NCBI RefSeq assembly: GCF_026914185.1
Contig: NC_070570.1
Coordinates: 930,001 to 994,000, forward strand
DNA from: Puccinia triticina
Lineage: Eukaryota; Basidiomycota; Pucciniomycetes; Pucciniales; Pucciniaceae
DNA length: 64,000 nt
Direction of reading: 5' to 3'
A program made the translations under genes and the position numbers. Under the pieces are notes generated by a model. That model was not told the origin of the DNA, ran no database searches, and worked only from the letters and a program-made list of their open reading frames with translations. Position 1 is the first letter of the stretch. Every line of letters starts with the position of its first letter. Shown here piece by piece: positions 33,550-46,000 of this stretch.

Positions 33550-34770
33550 ATGGCAGCCGTAAACCGCGATTCAACTCCAGATTGCATTCAAGCCATCTCA
33601 AACCCTGATCCTACTAGTACTCCTGCCCATGGCCCACAAATTCCGCCAAAGATAAGGCAATCTGCCCGCAAAAAAAATCCAACTTCTAACCCAGGTTTTG
33701 TTTCAACTGAAACAGATTCTTGCAGAACCCTTCAAGTCCCTACTGTTAGCAACAGAAACACAACCAGATCAAATTTTTCAAACTCTGGAACGGTCTCCCA
33801 CTGCCAGGTAACGGTTTTCACAAGTTTTATTAAATCCATCCAACTTATAATTTCCATGTTAATTGGGTATCACGTTTTGATGTATATTTCAGATGGAAGT
33901 TTAATCCACCTCATGCCAAGACACCGGTGTTGCACCTGAAAAGATGTACAACATGTTGCAGGACTCAGACAATGAAAACAAAAAAGCAGCCGCATGTTCA
34001 CTTAAGTCAAAAGCCAAAAAGAAGATTGCCCCTTGGAAGGATGGAACAGATAGTGTTCTTGTGTACTTCACCCAGATAGAAAATTCTCTCTCTTACTATT
34101 GTCTTTGGTACAAAAAAATTGTCAAAGTGTCCACCTCCTCGTACTACAGCTTGAAGATTCACTGTGATGACATTGACTTTAAAGGAATGATCCAGTCAGC
34201 TTGCCGCAATTGATCCAGAGCCATTGCTGCAGTGCAGGTTGCAAGCTACCACCGACTGCTGCTCAAATAGCTCAAGAATCTTTGGGGTTGGACAAGAATT
34301 CAGGTACTGCAATTTCAGCATTTGTTGCAAAGGGCCATTTTGAAAATCATACTTTGAACAAGTTGATGGTCTACTGGCTGATTGAAAAGTCACTACCCTG
34401 GGCTTGATTTGAGGATAGGACCTTGCATATTGTCTGTGACAACATGAATCCCCTATCAAACATCCACTCCCAAACTTGGGCAGTCAAAACTTCTCAAAAC
34501 CTTTATCTAGTGCTTCAGCAAGCAGTTCTGGATGAAATCAAGGTGAGTGCATGCAATATACATCCAAGATTAATATTCTCAACACTGAGATTTGATATCC
34601 TTGTTTTCAGCACGCTAACTCAAAAATTAGCCTTCTCTCCGATGTTTGGACTACCAAAGGAGGCCATAAGTTTTTCATTGAAATCTCTGCATGTTACATA
34701 ACTAAAGAGTGGGTCTATCAATCACAGCACCTCACAATCAAACACATATCATGGAATCACAACGGAAGCA
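33550..34770 (+). pseudogene. Decayed hAT-family transposase
   Basis: Pieces in different frames follow the order of a hAT transposase: an N-terminal Pro/Ser-rich part (33550-33807), an intron (GTAACGG to TTTCAG, about 33808-33890), a BED-like region (APWKDGTDSVLVYF), then, after frame changes and stops, the segment LPPTAAQIAQESL, FVAKGHFENHTLNKLMVYWLI and, after another intron, the core SKISLLSDVWTTKGGHKFFI. Many stops and frame changes make it clearly dead. The RNase-H-like core is cut off near 34770. The family call rests on the DVWTTKG.HKFF and SLPW patterns. Confidence 0.65.
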
Positions 34771-34779
34771 TATTTTAAA

Positions 34780-34880
34780 ATCTGCCCCAACCCGCGCTAA
34801 ACGTTGGGTTGGGTTTGGGCGCTATTTTTCAACCCAAACCCAACCCGTTTACACCCTGAGGGGGGGGGGGGGGGGTCTGA
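34780..34880. repeat. AACCCAACCC foldback and G homopolymer
   Basis: CCCAACCCGCGCTAAACG is followed by TTGGGTTGGGTTTGGGCGC and then CAACCCAAACCCAACCCG, a small foldback; directly after comes a run of about 17 G (34860-34876). A relative (GACCCAAACCCAACCCGG) is at 56456-56473. Confidence 0.7.
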
Positions 34881-35094
34881 CTCTGAGGCACCAGTGGCCT
34901 GGCAACCATACAGGCATACTGCCTGTTCAAAATTCTGATTTAAGAAATTTGGCTTTCTGAAATCTCAAACACCCCTCCCGCCATGTTTGAAGAGTTTTGA
35001 GATTATTTTGAAATGAAAAGAAGTCAAAAAAAAGTTGGTTTTGATTTTGAAACAATTTAAAAATAATCTCAAAATAGGGTTTATAATTGGGGTC

Positions 35095-35170
35095 TAAGTC
35101 CCTCCCTCCAGTTGGGGTTGCTTTGCAACCACCCAAATGCTGCAGGGCCCGCACAGGAGGGTGGGACTTA
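35095..35170. repeat. AAGTCCCTCC-type short MITE, copy 1
   Basis: TAAGTCCCTCCCTCC at the left and GGAGGGTGGGACTTA at the right are inverted copies around an inner palindrome GGTTGCTTTGCAACC. Confidence 0.7.
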
Positions 35171-35691
35171 GTCAAGTTTGCCAGTCCGGGGGCTGCGTTA
35201 GTGCAATCAGGTTGAGCGCCAGCTATGGCTGCCGGGGCGGCGGGGCTAAAGCAATGGTACCCGTACACCACGGGTGCAACAAAATATTTTGAAAACCAGT
35301 TTGATTGGTTTTCAAAATATTTTTTTCAATTGAGTCTGGATGACAAGTCGGACTAACCATTTTCAGATATTTTTAAAATATTCCTGGAACAACGTGAAGT
35401 GGTTTTAAAAATATTTTGGAAACCAAATTGGTTTGAAAAATATTTCCAGAACCATTTGAATTGGTTTTGGGAACCGTTTGGATGCTCCTTCTCTCATGGC
35501 AAGGTTTTTGGGACCTTATTGGCAACAGAATTTGTCCACAAACCAGATTCAGACCAATTTGGTTCTGAAAACCACTATCCAATCAATTTGGTTTTCACAA
35601 CCATCCCAAAATCCTTTGGTCCACCTGTGGTGTACAAGCGGTGGACCCGCGTTAAGCTGGTCTGCGGGAGTGGTCCTGGGCAAAATTAACA

Positions 35692-35755
35692 CAAGTCCCT
35701 CCGCCACCCCGCCGGAGACGCTTCGTGCCTCCTTGGAGATTCTTAGGGCCTAATT
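35692..35755. repeat. AAGTCCCTCC-type short MITE, copy 2 (partial)
   Basis: It starts CAAGTCCCTCCGCC and has an inner GACGCTTCGTGCCTCC; the right inverted end is not clear. Confidence 0.45.
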
Positions 35756-35810
35756 ATAAACCAGTTTTGGGATAATTTTGGGATTTTTTTCAAATAAGTT
35801 TTGTCAGCCT

Positions 35811-35965
35811 TAGAGATACATCAAGTATCCAAAAGACTGCAATAACTTAGTAAATAATAATAATTATTAAATTATTATTGCAGAATCAGATTCCTCATCA
35901 TAAATTAAGGGGGGTCACCCACTTAAAGTACCCCCTTATTCCTACTCCTTCATGTACTAATCCAA
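35811..35965 (-). repeat. Dispersed repeat, arm B (inverted relative of 5400-5560)
   Basis: From TTGTCAGCCTTAGAG to CTTCATGTACTAA it matches the complement of 5400-5560 with a few substitutions. The match begins abruptly at TTGTCAG. Confidence 0.8.
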
Positions 35966-36342
35966 GTTTATTAAAGCCAGAGAAACACAGAAACAAAGAT
36001 CAAGGGTTCCCCCTACAAATCAACCAAATTACAAAAAAAAAATGCAAGGGTTCCCTCTTTCAAAAAAACCAATTACAAAAACACATGCCTTCTAAACACA
36101 AAATCCAAACATCACAAACTGGACCTACTATCCATCCCTGTCTAGCAGGGGTTAAAATAGTGGGTGGATGGCCCCCAGCGCGCCGCATTGAAGGCATTAT
36201 GCAAAGGGGGGCCACCGAGTAGAGCCCCTCAAACTGCGCAAGTGCAACAGCGGAGGGGGTTGAGGACGAACCGCACGCTGGAAGTACAGCGGCAGAGGAC
36301 GCCTGGGGGATTATCCGAACACACAAGGGCACCCCCTTTTAT

Positions 36343-38376
36343 ATGCGTTCCACCAGCAAGCTTGCCTCAACTCCGCCCTGCATGCTTCTTGACGACAACG
36401 CCACCGCCACCGCCACACCCCTGATGTATGTATACATATCTGACGCGGCACTGACTACGACTCAACAGCTCGTTGCGGTCAAAGCCCCTGGCTCCTTCTC
36501 GCCCTCGGCCCAACTCGACGGGCTGTCGCAAGACCAGCAGCTGGCCCAGCAACAGCTCGCCTACGAGCCCCTTGCCCGGATCAAAGGCGCCTCGGCCGTC
36601 CCGCTCGACCAGCAGATCTTGAGTGGCAGCGTCCAGGACTACCGCTCCAACCTGGCCATGAGCTTCATTCCCAATGGGATCCATGCGCTCAACGGGCTTC
36701 CCCTCGGCGGGAGCATCCCAAACACGGCTGCCGGCTTCCCCCTGGCCCCCACCGCGATGGTCGCTAACGAGTCCGGCGGCACCTTGCTCGACCGCGAAGC
36801 CGGCTCGACAACATGCACAGCCCCTCTGCCTCCGATGACGGAGATGCAACTCCTGCTGAAAGAGCTCTCTCGGGAGCCGATGGCGGAAGATGAGAAGCAG
36901 CACCAGCAGTACGAGGAGGAGGACCAGCAGCTGGCGGCGGCCGAGTTCCGTCCGCCAGTGACCTACTACACCACCGTCCCGCCACCGATCAACCAGCTCG
37001 ACCCGCACCGAAGACTGGTCAGTGCGGTCTCCGACCCGGCCCGATTGAGAGAAATCCGCAAACGGTTCGACTCCAACACGCTCAGCCAGGAAGAGATGGA
37101 CCAGATCGCGAGCGAGCTGCTCGAGGAGATCATCTACCTCTCCTCGGACTACATCGGCCCAGAAGCTCTTCGAGAAGTGCTCGCACCCGATCAAGATGCT
37201 CATGCTCGAACGCTATGCGCCCCATCTGGCGATCATCGGCTGCCACAAGAACGGGACCAGGGCGGCGCAGAAGATGATCGACTGTGCGAGCAGCGCCGAG
37301 GAGATGCGGCTGATCTCCCAGAACCTGCGTCCCTTCGGCCCCCCGCTCCTGCTCGACTCTCTTGGCAACTACGTGATGCAATGCTGTCTGCGCTTCGGCG
37401 CCCCTACATACAACGACTTTGTGGTTGATGCGATCGTCGATCGGTGTTGGGAGGTCGGCCAGACCCGCTTTGGCGCCCGCTCCGTCCGCACCTGTCTCGA
37501 GTCCAAGCACGCCTCGCCGCTCCAAATCAAGCGAGTAGCGATCGCGGTGATCCTGAACTCGATCCCGACGAACCCGAACGCGACCTTACTGCCGACCTGG
37601 CTGCTCGACTCGTGGGGGCTCCCGGGGAGACACCGGCTGCTAGCCCCGCGCCTGCATCTCGCCCATCCGTGCACTCACAAACTCGCCTCCGTCACCGTGC
37701 TCAGGATCATCAACCAGACCTTCGACCCCGCCGCCTCCACCATCCTGCTTGACGCCATCTTTGCCGGCCCCGGGAAACAAGTGCTCGAGGAGATCCTCGC
37801 AGACCAAGCCCACGGCGTGGCCCTCATCTCCAAAACTCTCGCCGGACCCGCTGCCGCTCTCGAGGGCTCCCGGAGGCCCGCGATGGCCGAGAAGGTCAAA
37901 GACATGCTTGTCGCCTTGCGCGTCCAGCACATCCCTGGTACGCTTCCCTCTCCCAGCCCCCCTCTTTTTTTGTTGTTCTGGCTGACCCGTGGGTTCTGGG
38001 ACAGCGTACAAGAAGCTGGCCGAGGAGGTCGGCCTGCCCCCGATGACCAGCGCGGGGCCCAGTAGCAGTACATAGCAACGGGATGACGAGTGCGGGCGCA
38101 GGGGGCAGCATGCCGGTGCGCGTCGGCATGGGCAGCAAGGGCCGGACTCCTATGGCGGCGGGAGGCGACGGCGCTGGCACCCTGTGGTCCTCTTCCTCCG
38201 GCACGCCCTTGCCCAGCCCCGCAAAGACTATCAGAACCGCCGCTCGGACCCCCGTCGCGGCTATTGGCCCCAAATTGCCCCTCCTCTCGCCCGCCAAACC
38301 CGCGGATCACTTCCTTGTCGCCGCTCCGTCTCCTGCTCCCGCTGCATCGCGCTCCCCCAGCCCCAAGTCTTCTTGA
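36343..38376 (+). pseudogene. PUF (Pumilio) RNA-binding protein copy, 5'-truncated and frameshifted
   Basis: PUF proteins bind 3' UTRs and repress or localise mRNAs. Repeats are visible: PHLAIIGCHKNGTRAAQKM, LDSLGNYVMQCCLRFG, FGARSVRTCLES, and a LASVTVLRIINQTFD region, most like the Jsn1/Puf2 group. The first frame (from 36343) breaks after SSDYIG near 37158; the next codes for QKLFEKCSHPIK, so about 11 bases of the conserved YIGNTVVQ stretch appear lost. An intron (37938 to about 38004) fits GT-AG. Its frame ends at TAG 38073-38075, but a Ser/Pro/Gly-rich continuation (38083-38376) lies in another frame, a second break. No N-terminal RRM is visible upstream. The segment is GC-rich while both flanks are AT-rich. 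It is best read as a decaying duplicate of a functional gene elsewhere. Confidence 0.75.
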
Positions 38377-38440
38377 CCTTCTCTCTCCCACTCCTTCCTC
38401 CCTTCTCCACTCGGTCCTCCGCTGCCCTCGTCTTCCCCCC

Positions 38441-40035
38441 TTCTGTGGCCCTCTTTTTTTTGTTTGGTGCTTGGTTTTTGTGCCAGTATTATTGTCTCTT
38501 TTGTTGATCTATAAGATGGCTTAAACACACTTATTTATTCTGTTTAGTTTATTTTCTCTTTGTTTCTTTCTCTTTCTCTCAGTAAAAGAAAAGGCATACA
38601 CTCTCTTTAAACAAGAAAAATAAAATACATGCATGAATAGATATCAATATATTAATATCTTGACTTGATAGATAGAAGTATTGTGATGTGGTTGAAAAAA
38701 TGCTATTTGTTTGTGTTTTAGTTTTTCAATGGAGAAACAATAGGTGAGTTCATGTTGGGGCATTTCAAGTCCCCAGCTAAAATTGATCTTGCTGTTTGAT
38801 AAAATTGGGATCTTAAAAAGCCAAAAAATGGTGGTGAGAGTCCAACTTTCAGCAAGAACTGAAATTACATGAAGTTAATTTTAATCAGAATTTTGCTGGT
38901 CCTGGCCCAATGTGAACTGGGATAATGAATAGCAAGATTTTATTTGAAACAAATAGTGCATTAGTAGACTAAATTGATCTCATATGTGTGTCTTGTCTGA
39001 AACCAGTCAGGTTTGTAGGTTCAATTCAATTGAATCAGATTTTGCTGCATGGAAAAGGTTTTGGTGGCTGGGGCACTTCATGTGTAATGTTTATGAATCA
39101 GACATGCAAGAAGTACAAAAATTCATTCATTCTCATATTTCTAGGGATATTGGCTGTGATGACACATCAAGGCCTTTCCTGGTGATTGAGTTTAGGTGTT
39201 TGGTGGATGGATTGTATTTGCAGGCGCAGTGCAGGCTTTGGGGGTGAGGTCGTGGGCCCAGAAGTTGCAGATTTTATTAATTATAAAGGAATCTATTTTT
39301 AATTTGCTTTTGATCATCATAAATTTGTCATTTCATCATTTGTGTAACCTCCTTGACACATTCATTCATAGATCCTACTACTTTGGTCATTTACTTTGAC
39401 CTTGCTTATGCTTTGTGTGTATTAATATATGGGCCTTCTGCTTTGAAAGATAATTTATCAAAATTATCCTCTTTAGGTTTGTCACTTTTGCTGTGTTATT
39501 GATTGAAATGAATCTTGACCAAGTTTAAAGTCTTAGGATCATTTTGACTTCAGAAAAAATACAAAAATACCACAGGAAATTGACCTTTGCAAAGTGTGGA
39601 AGTGTTGATGTGAGGATGACATGTTTGATTTCATTGATGATGTGACTATTTATTTTTATAGAGTGGTGTGAAGTATAGACCCAAATACATTTTTTGGAGG
39701 GGGAATTATAAAATAAGTTTAGAATGATCAAATTGGGATCTTCAGCGGCAAAGCCGCTTTGGCCTCTAGTGTAATGTAATGATTCAAGTAAGCTACTAAT
39801 GAAATGAGTATTGTAACTAATGAAGACTGTAGGCTTTCTGTAAGTCTTATATCCTCTATAACTATTGCACCATTAAAGATAGGGGTGTACTATGCATGAG
39901 TGACTATAGGTGAAATGAGGCGTAGAATCTGAATATGCAATAATAATGAGGTATTTGTGAAGGATTTTAAGGTAATAGGCAGTGTAATGATGAATATATG
40001 TAGAAAAAAAAGGACAGTAAAATACTAATTATGGT
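38441..40035. other. AT-rich intergenic region without gene
   Basis: I see no coding sequence, RNA gene or clear repeat, apart from CT-rich runs near 38555-38585 and a small palindrome (GCGGCAAAGCCGC) at 39745. Confidence 0.5.
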
Positions 40036-40039
40036 TTGG

Positions 40040-40665
40040 AATGGAGCACCACACCAGTCATTGATTGGGGTGTATACCCCACCCAACCAGTCATTGGGTG
40101 GAGTGCCACTTCGCAGTCATTGGATGGAGCATCACTCCACTCAATGACCCGTGATCCCCATCCAATGAGTGGTTTTTGAGTGGAGTGGGACTCCATCCAA
40201 TGACCGGTTGTTGAGTGGAGCCGGGTCATCGGATGGAGTTTTGACTCTACTCGATTGTAGCACACTCCATTGGATAAACGGTGAAACCATTACGCTCCAT
40301 GTATCTCGTAACGGCTGTAACATATTTTTTTTGTATTGCCGTTACATTTTTATGTATTGGTGTGAAATGAAGTATGAAATGAATACTGCACAATGAGCTG
40401 ATAAAAAACAAGAATACAAAAATACCGTAGTGGAGCGCATCAATTGCTTGATGCGCTACAGCGATTTTATTTGCAACACCAATTTGTTCGCCGATGATCT
40501 GCCTTGGTACACCTTGGCCCATAAATGATGTATGCACATTTTGGCATTTTTTGTATCGGCGTGCAATTACGCTACAATGTAACGGCGTTACATTACATGT
40601 AGCGTAATGGTTTCAGCGTTGATTAGATGACCCATTGAGTGGGGTGTATGCTGGTGTATGGTATA
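40040..40665. repeat. Hairpin repeat D (CCACTCCACTCAATGACC family) with a nested MITE
   Basis: Units such as GGGTGGAGTGCCACTTCG and CACTCCATCCAATGACCGG alternate in both orientations (40040-40279) and resume at 40618-40665 (GACCCATTGAGTGGGGTGTA), so the MITE at 40280-40617 sits inside them. A closely related block in the other orientation is at 55545-55830. Confidence 0.8.
40280..40617. mobile_element. MITE with TGAAACCATTACGCT ends
   Basis: Left end GGTGAAACCATTACGCT and right end AGCGTAATGGTTTCAGC are inverted copies; the inner GTAACGG/CCGTTAC words add pairing. No clear target duplication. Confidence 0.75.
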
Positions 40666-40955
40666 CTGTAAGTTGAAAAAAAAACTACATACATGTAGAT
40701 TTCATTGAGCACAGATGATCTCTGTTACTTGACTTCAGTAAACTCCAAGGTTTGAATTTCTTGGATAATTGATTTGTACCGGAAGAAAAGTTCTAACATA
40801 ACTCAGATTGTATGAGATGATAGGCAAGAAGCAAGGCTTTATGCCAAGCAAAATTTTAAGGTTAAACATGTTGAAAGCAGGAAACTGTGATGGTTTGAAT
40901 GAACCACCCAGCCAAACTCAGAGTCTTGACACGCCAAAAAGGGGTGGTAGCGCGC

Positions 40956-41032
40956 AAGTCCCTCCTGCCAAGGGCTATCGGAGGCTTGCTTTGCAAGACC
41001 AGACACCCGCAGCAGCGAGGAACTTGGGTTAA
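40956..41032. repeat. AAGTCCCTCC-type short MITE, copy 3
   Basis: CAAGTCCCTCCTGCC at the left, inner GCTTGCTTTGCAAGACC palindrome, weakly conserved GAGGAACTTGGGTT at the right. Confidence 0.6.
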
Positions 41033-43001
41033 GTTTGGCCTCCCGCAGATCAACAACATGTACATCCCTGTTAGAATGATTTGAAAGGCCCATCTGAATT
41101 GGCATATTTCCCTAAAGAAGTCCGGTATCATCTAGAATTGAGCCAAAAAAGGATGAAAGTAGGGTGAAAATATGAGTCAAGTCAAGTGGTGTGTGGTCCC
41201 AGATTTCAGATAGACATCCTGGCTTCTTAAAATATATAAGCTTGTGAGTTGTTTTTGTGTTTGTTTGTTTTCCAATGTCTCCATGCACATGCATGTGAGT
41301 TTTTTTCCAATTTGCCAATGTCACCTTTGTGTATGCGCGTACATACTGGAGGCGGCATTCACAGCTCCATTACAAGTAAAAACTGGTCAGAAATCCATGA
41401 AAGCCCCCACAGGTCACATTTATGTTGTTTGGAACCCCTTTGACATAGAGAAATTGATCAACAGAAATTAACCATAAATGTGTAATAATTGGGAATAGAT
41501 TAACTATGATTTCATGACAGATTGTAATTAAGTTATCCTTAGAAAATTAAATGGTTCCATACAACATTGCACAAGGCCCTGTGATAATTCCACATCACTT
41601 CTGACACACTTCCCATTGACTTCTGAAGAATTCATCAATCATTTCCTAATCCACATCTGACTCACATCATACCCAGAACAACATAAAATTAGACTCTGGC
41701 ACTCTGTTGAGAGTGCATCAAAGTCTCCCCTGGTCATGTGGCATGCTTAGCCAAGGATCTATCTGTGATGGGCCCAATGGTCTTATTGACAGGCCCATCC
41801 CAAGCCCTCCCAAATGCACTAAACTCAAAATCAAAAACATTCCCAACTGTGCCACACTGATCTTTGCTCAGCTTGGCAAAGTTTTTTTTTTTTTGCTGAG
41901 GATGGGTAGTTTGCTACCCTCCACTATATGGGCAGCTTGATGTGGCTAGGGAATTCTCAGAAACTGGGAATTTGGAAATCTCTGTCCATCTTGCTCCCCA
42001 AACATAATCCCAATACATATTGACCCATCCCTAATGGCAACATCAGAATTGATATTTTTCAAAATTGGAATGTTGGCACTCAGGATGTAAATGGGCCAGG
42101 TTGGCCCAAGGGCCACCTTCAGGCTCCTGTTGCGCCAATTAGGCTTTCAGAACAGGGCAAAGTCCAGACAAGCCTCAGGTGACCAAATTTCTGGTCTGTC
42201 TAAGAAGCCCACTTGAAAGAAGTGTCAAAACCTTCACCAGGATCAAGTTGGTTTGACCCATTTACATCCTGAATTACTATAATGCTGAATTTGGCACAGC
42301 AAATCCATTTTGGGGTCAATGTTGATGTGAGCAGCAGTTGACCTTGCCTGTGCAACATCTATGTGCCAATTTGGCTGCCTAATTTTGAATTGTATGACTT
42401 CAATTCAAATAATCTAGCATTACATCTCCAATATGGAAAATAAGACTTTAACCTGTAACCTGGGAAAACTTAAAAGTGCCCAGGGGTTTTGTTGAATTGT
42501 GTAATTCTTGTTTTGCATCCAATTTCCAGGAGCAAAGCCAATAATATTATCATCCTTGTTTTTTTGTCTCTGTTATTGTTTTGGCATTTTTCTCACAGCA
42601 CTGTTACAATACTGAGCAGCATTAATATTTGGTATCAACAGAATCTCAGTGGTCAAATAGCTCGTTCAATTTTCTTAACATTTGTTTATTACAAGGAGCT
42701 TGCATGGGAGAATGAGTGTAGAGTATATATCTAATCATCCAAAAACAACCCCTTGTCTGCGGTGATAGTGACCATCTCTATTTCTGATTTTGTGATCTAG
42801 GTTTCCTAGCAATCGTAATAACTTCCACCAAAAAAGGATGCAGATCATTAAGGCATGGTGACTATCATTTCTTAAAGAAGAGAGAAGCGGTTAAAATGAG
42901 GCAATTTACTATTAACGAGTAATGACTTTTTCTCTAAGTTCATTGATTGATTGAACGATTTTTTTCGATTTCTCTATAGCTAAGCTGAAGGCAAGAACGA
43001 T
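41033..43001. other. AT-rich intergenic region with one MITE
   Basis: No gene is supported. The only structure seen is the hAT-like MITE at 42081-42271. Confidence 0.5.
42081..42271. mobile_element. hAT-like MITE, 191 bp
   Basis: CAGGATGTAAATGGGCCA at the left and TTGACCCATTTACATCCTG at the right are inverted copies; CAGG...CCTG ends fit hAT MITEs. No 8-bp duplication could be seen. Confidence 0.7.
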
Positions 43002-46000
43002 CTAAAAATCTCGGATTTCTTCAAGCGCATCATTTTTCGATCCATCCGGGTGAGCTTGTTGGTTTGTAGGATCATCAATACTAGTAGTGTGAGGGTCAGT
43101 CGAGTTAGAATGATGAGGATGATCCGAGGCGTGATTGTTAGCAGTGGCTAAGTCTTCTTGACCTTGTTGATTCTTTTCTGCAATTGTAGGGGGTTGAAAA
43201 TAGTCAACAAACTTCCAGAGTTGGAGGGCCTTCGACTTGAATTCTTCCGTTCTTGAACTTGCAAAGCTTTCGAGTAGTCTTAAGCCTTGGAGACCGGTTT
43301 TCCACTCATTCACATTTTGCTCGTTGTGAAAGCCAAAAAGCGAGAATATTTCGTCCTCGATTTGTTTATTTGAGAACGGTCCTTCCGTTCTGCTCGCCGG
43401 ACTTGATGAGGAGGCACGTTGGACGATGAAGGCCTCGGCACGCGCTAATCTAGCTTGATAGGTGTTAGGCAACTCCAATCGCTGAATCTTTTCCAAAGCT
43501 TTCTGTAGAACATTTGTTGTCGTCGTCGACTCGGTGTCAGGGGAGGAGCCGTTGAGCTGAGCGGAGGACAAGTATTTAACTTTCAATTTCGTCAAGGCTA
43601 CAAACACGGAGGGATCGATTGAACGCTCGTCTTCGGAGAGATCATGAGCTTTTAGAAGTGCTCGGAGTGCCAAGAGCGGTTTGTCTGGTTCGGCCAAAAC
43701 AACAGAGGCAAATCGTGAGCCTTCGAATTACTTCTTGCATGATAAAATTTAAGAAAATGTTTTCTGATCTGTTCAAAATCCAAACTGACCTCTCCGGAGT
43801 TCGATTTGAAACCTGTGTAGGGAAACACCTTTCCATATCAGTCGCTTTGACGGATCCACTGGTTTCTTGACTGTTAAACCCGAAAAATCGTTTTCGATTG
43901 GTCTGAGCAATTCATTAGCCATCTCTAAGGGATTCTCAGTCTTCAACAATTTTTCTCCCGTTGGATCGTCGTCTGGAATGGGTGGGATTACGTCTGCCGC
44001 AGCCGTGCTGGCTTGCTCGCTATTCTTATTCTTTGACGAGGCTAAAGGCACCGGGAGAAACGGATGGATAGGATGAGTAATCGCGAGTAGATTTGATTGG
44101 ACAAGCAAACCAAGTCTTCCGGACTGATTTAAAAAAACAGGCGAAAAACTGACCTTTCTTGGCTTCGAGCGCAGCCTGGGCTTTGGCCTTAATCTCAGCC
44201 ATCTTCGCTTTCTTCAGAGCTTTTTTACTCTTGGTGGCCTCTTCATCAGGTTTAGGGCCACCGTTTTGATTTGTTAGAGAATCTGGATTGACTTCTGAGG
44301 AGACTTGAGTCTGGGTTGCCAAAACGTTATATTCGGTAATCTGGGGGGCTTGTTGAGATTCTCTAGCGATGACCATCCGATCGTGAAGTTTTAGATAGAT
44401 CCCCACCGCTTTGGAAACCGCTTTGTAATAGACTGGGTCAGCATACAGGGTATCTTCAAATTTCAACAGACTAGAGAGACCAAAAAGATATGCCACATCA
44501 TATTAGCCAGGCGACTTAGACTGATAACGATTGATGGGACTGAACTCTTGGTAAGTCTGGAATGTATTTTTCCGAATACAATATGTATGAAAGTCGTATT
44601 GATCTTCTTCCCACTGACGAAAGATCTAGGAAGAAAGAAACGAAGGACAAATATATCAGCCGACAAAAGAGGTATAAAAATGGATTCAGGAAACCGACCT
44701 CATACACTTGATGTAGTCTTTTTAAGCCCAATGCCCAATCAGATACTCTCAAAGCAACCTCTGCCTCAGCAATAACATACCACGCCGCCTGCATATCGAC
44801 TAGATCACTGACTGGATCAGGGGCATCTGTTCGAGTAAACAGGCCAACCAGCTGTCGACTTTCTTCCAAGAGTCGATTCCAAATTTCGGTAGTTTGGCCA
44901 GGTGCCCCGATCGATTGAAGAACGTATTTAGCACACTTTGAATTCAAAAATCGGTCTTGTCCATCTAGCCCACGAGCGCTCCGTAGAGCATCAGCTGCCT
45001 TTTCGAATGAGCCAGCTCGCTTGTAAGCATGGGCAAGTGAGATATACAGGTCCGGAAGGGATGGGGTGTGTTCGATCGCTTGATGAGCTGCATCGATCGC
45101 TTCCTTCGTCATATTCAAATGAGGCGATCCATAGAGTTGAGACAAAAAGTGCAAGATCCAAACCAGAGTCGATGAGGGTTCTTTGGCCTCAAGATCTTTG
45201 GTCAATTCAAAACAACCATGTTGGGATACTTGTGCGTGCAGTTTTTCAGAAACGGCTCTGATTGACTTCAACTTGGCAGGGACCATTAAGAGAGGTTTCA
45301 GGTCGTTGAAGAGTGACGGGATGCCCTTAGTGAGTCTGACACAGAGGTAAGATTCAAGTTCTTGGTCGAATTGAGCACCACTCGCATGATCCAGGATCAA
45401 ACGTTTGATCAATTGCGAAGTTGGATATCGTTGGGCCAAACGTTTGAGAGCGTCCGCCGGATTTTCATTTTCGACTTTCGACCGGTTTGAGAGATATCCC
45501 TCCAGATACATCCGATTTTCGCTATTGGTATCCAGTAAATCGAACCAGGCCCATTCTGCAGCTTCTTGCCGACCAAGCTCGCCGAGATATTGGGCCCGGG
45601 TTAACATGTATCGGGGACGATCGAGGATCAGGGTTGAAGAGTTCTCAAGGTATTCCAGTGCATCGGATGGAGGGAGAAGCGAGGCTTTGAACAAGATCGA
45701 CTCTGATCGTTCAAAGGTTTGTTCAGGTTCATGGATCACTTCACATTTCTCTATCGCATCCATTACTTGTAGGGCAGCTTCGGTTTGATGATTGAGTTTA
45801 TAGGCCATTGCTAACGATAGCCAAGCCGTTCTCGAACGTCGATTGGACCTTAGGAGCTTCCAGCGAGATTCGACGTAGGCCGAGTATTGACGAACTTGGA
45901 TTTGGAGGATGGCAAGATCTCTGAGGATGTTATGGTTCTCGGGATCGAGTCGCAAAGCCTGAGTATAACTCTTGACCGCCTCGGCATAATTTCGATCGGC

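Larger units (their letters stand above)
34881..36342. other. Repeat-rich intergenic DNA
   Basis: No gene is supported. It contains two AAGTCCCTCC-type repeats (35095-35170, 35692-35755), an AT-rich stretch of TTTTGAAAAAT/GGAACC words (35280-35600), and arm B of the dispersed inverted repeat. Confidence 0.5.

Noticed and set aside
5400..35965. One giant 30-kb transposon bounded by the inverted repeats
   Set aside because: The interval contains ordinary host genes (COG3, GH27) and no captain-type recombinase or matching target duplication; two independent repeat copies explain it more simply.
36367..37203. 278-codon minus-strand frame opposite the PUF gene
   Set aside because: It is antisense to clear PUF coding sequence in GC-rich DNA, where long shadow frames are common.
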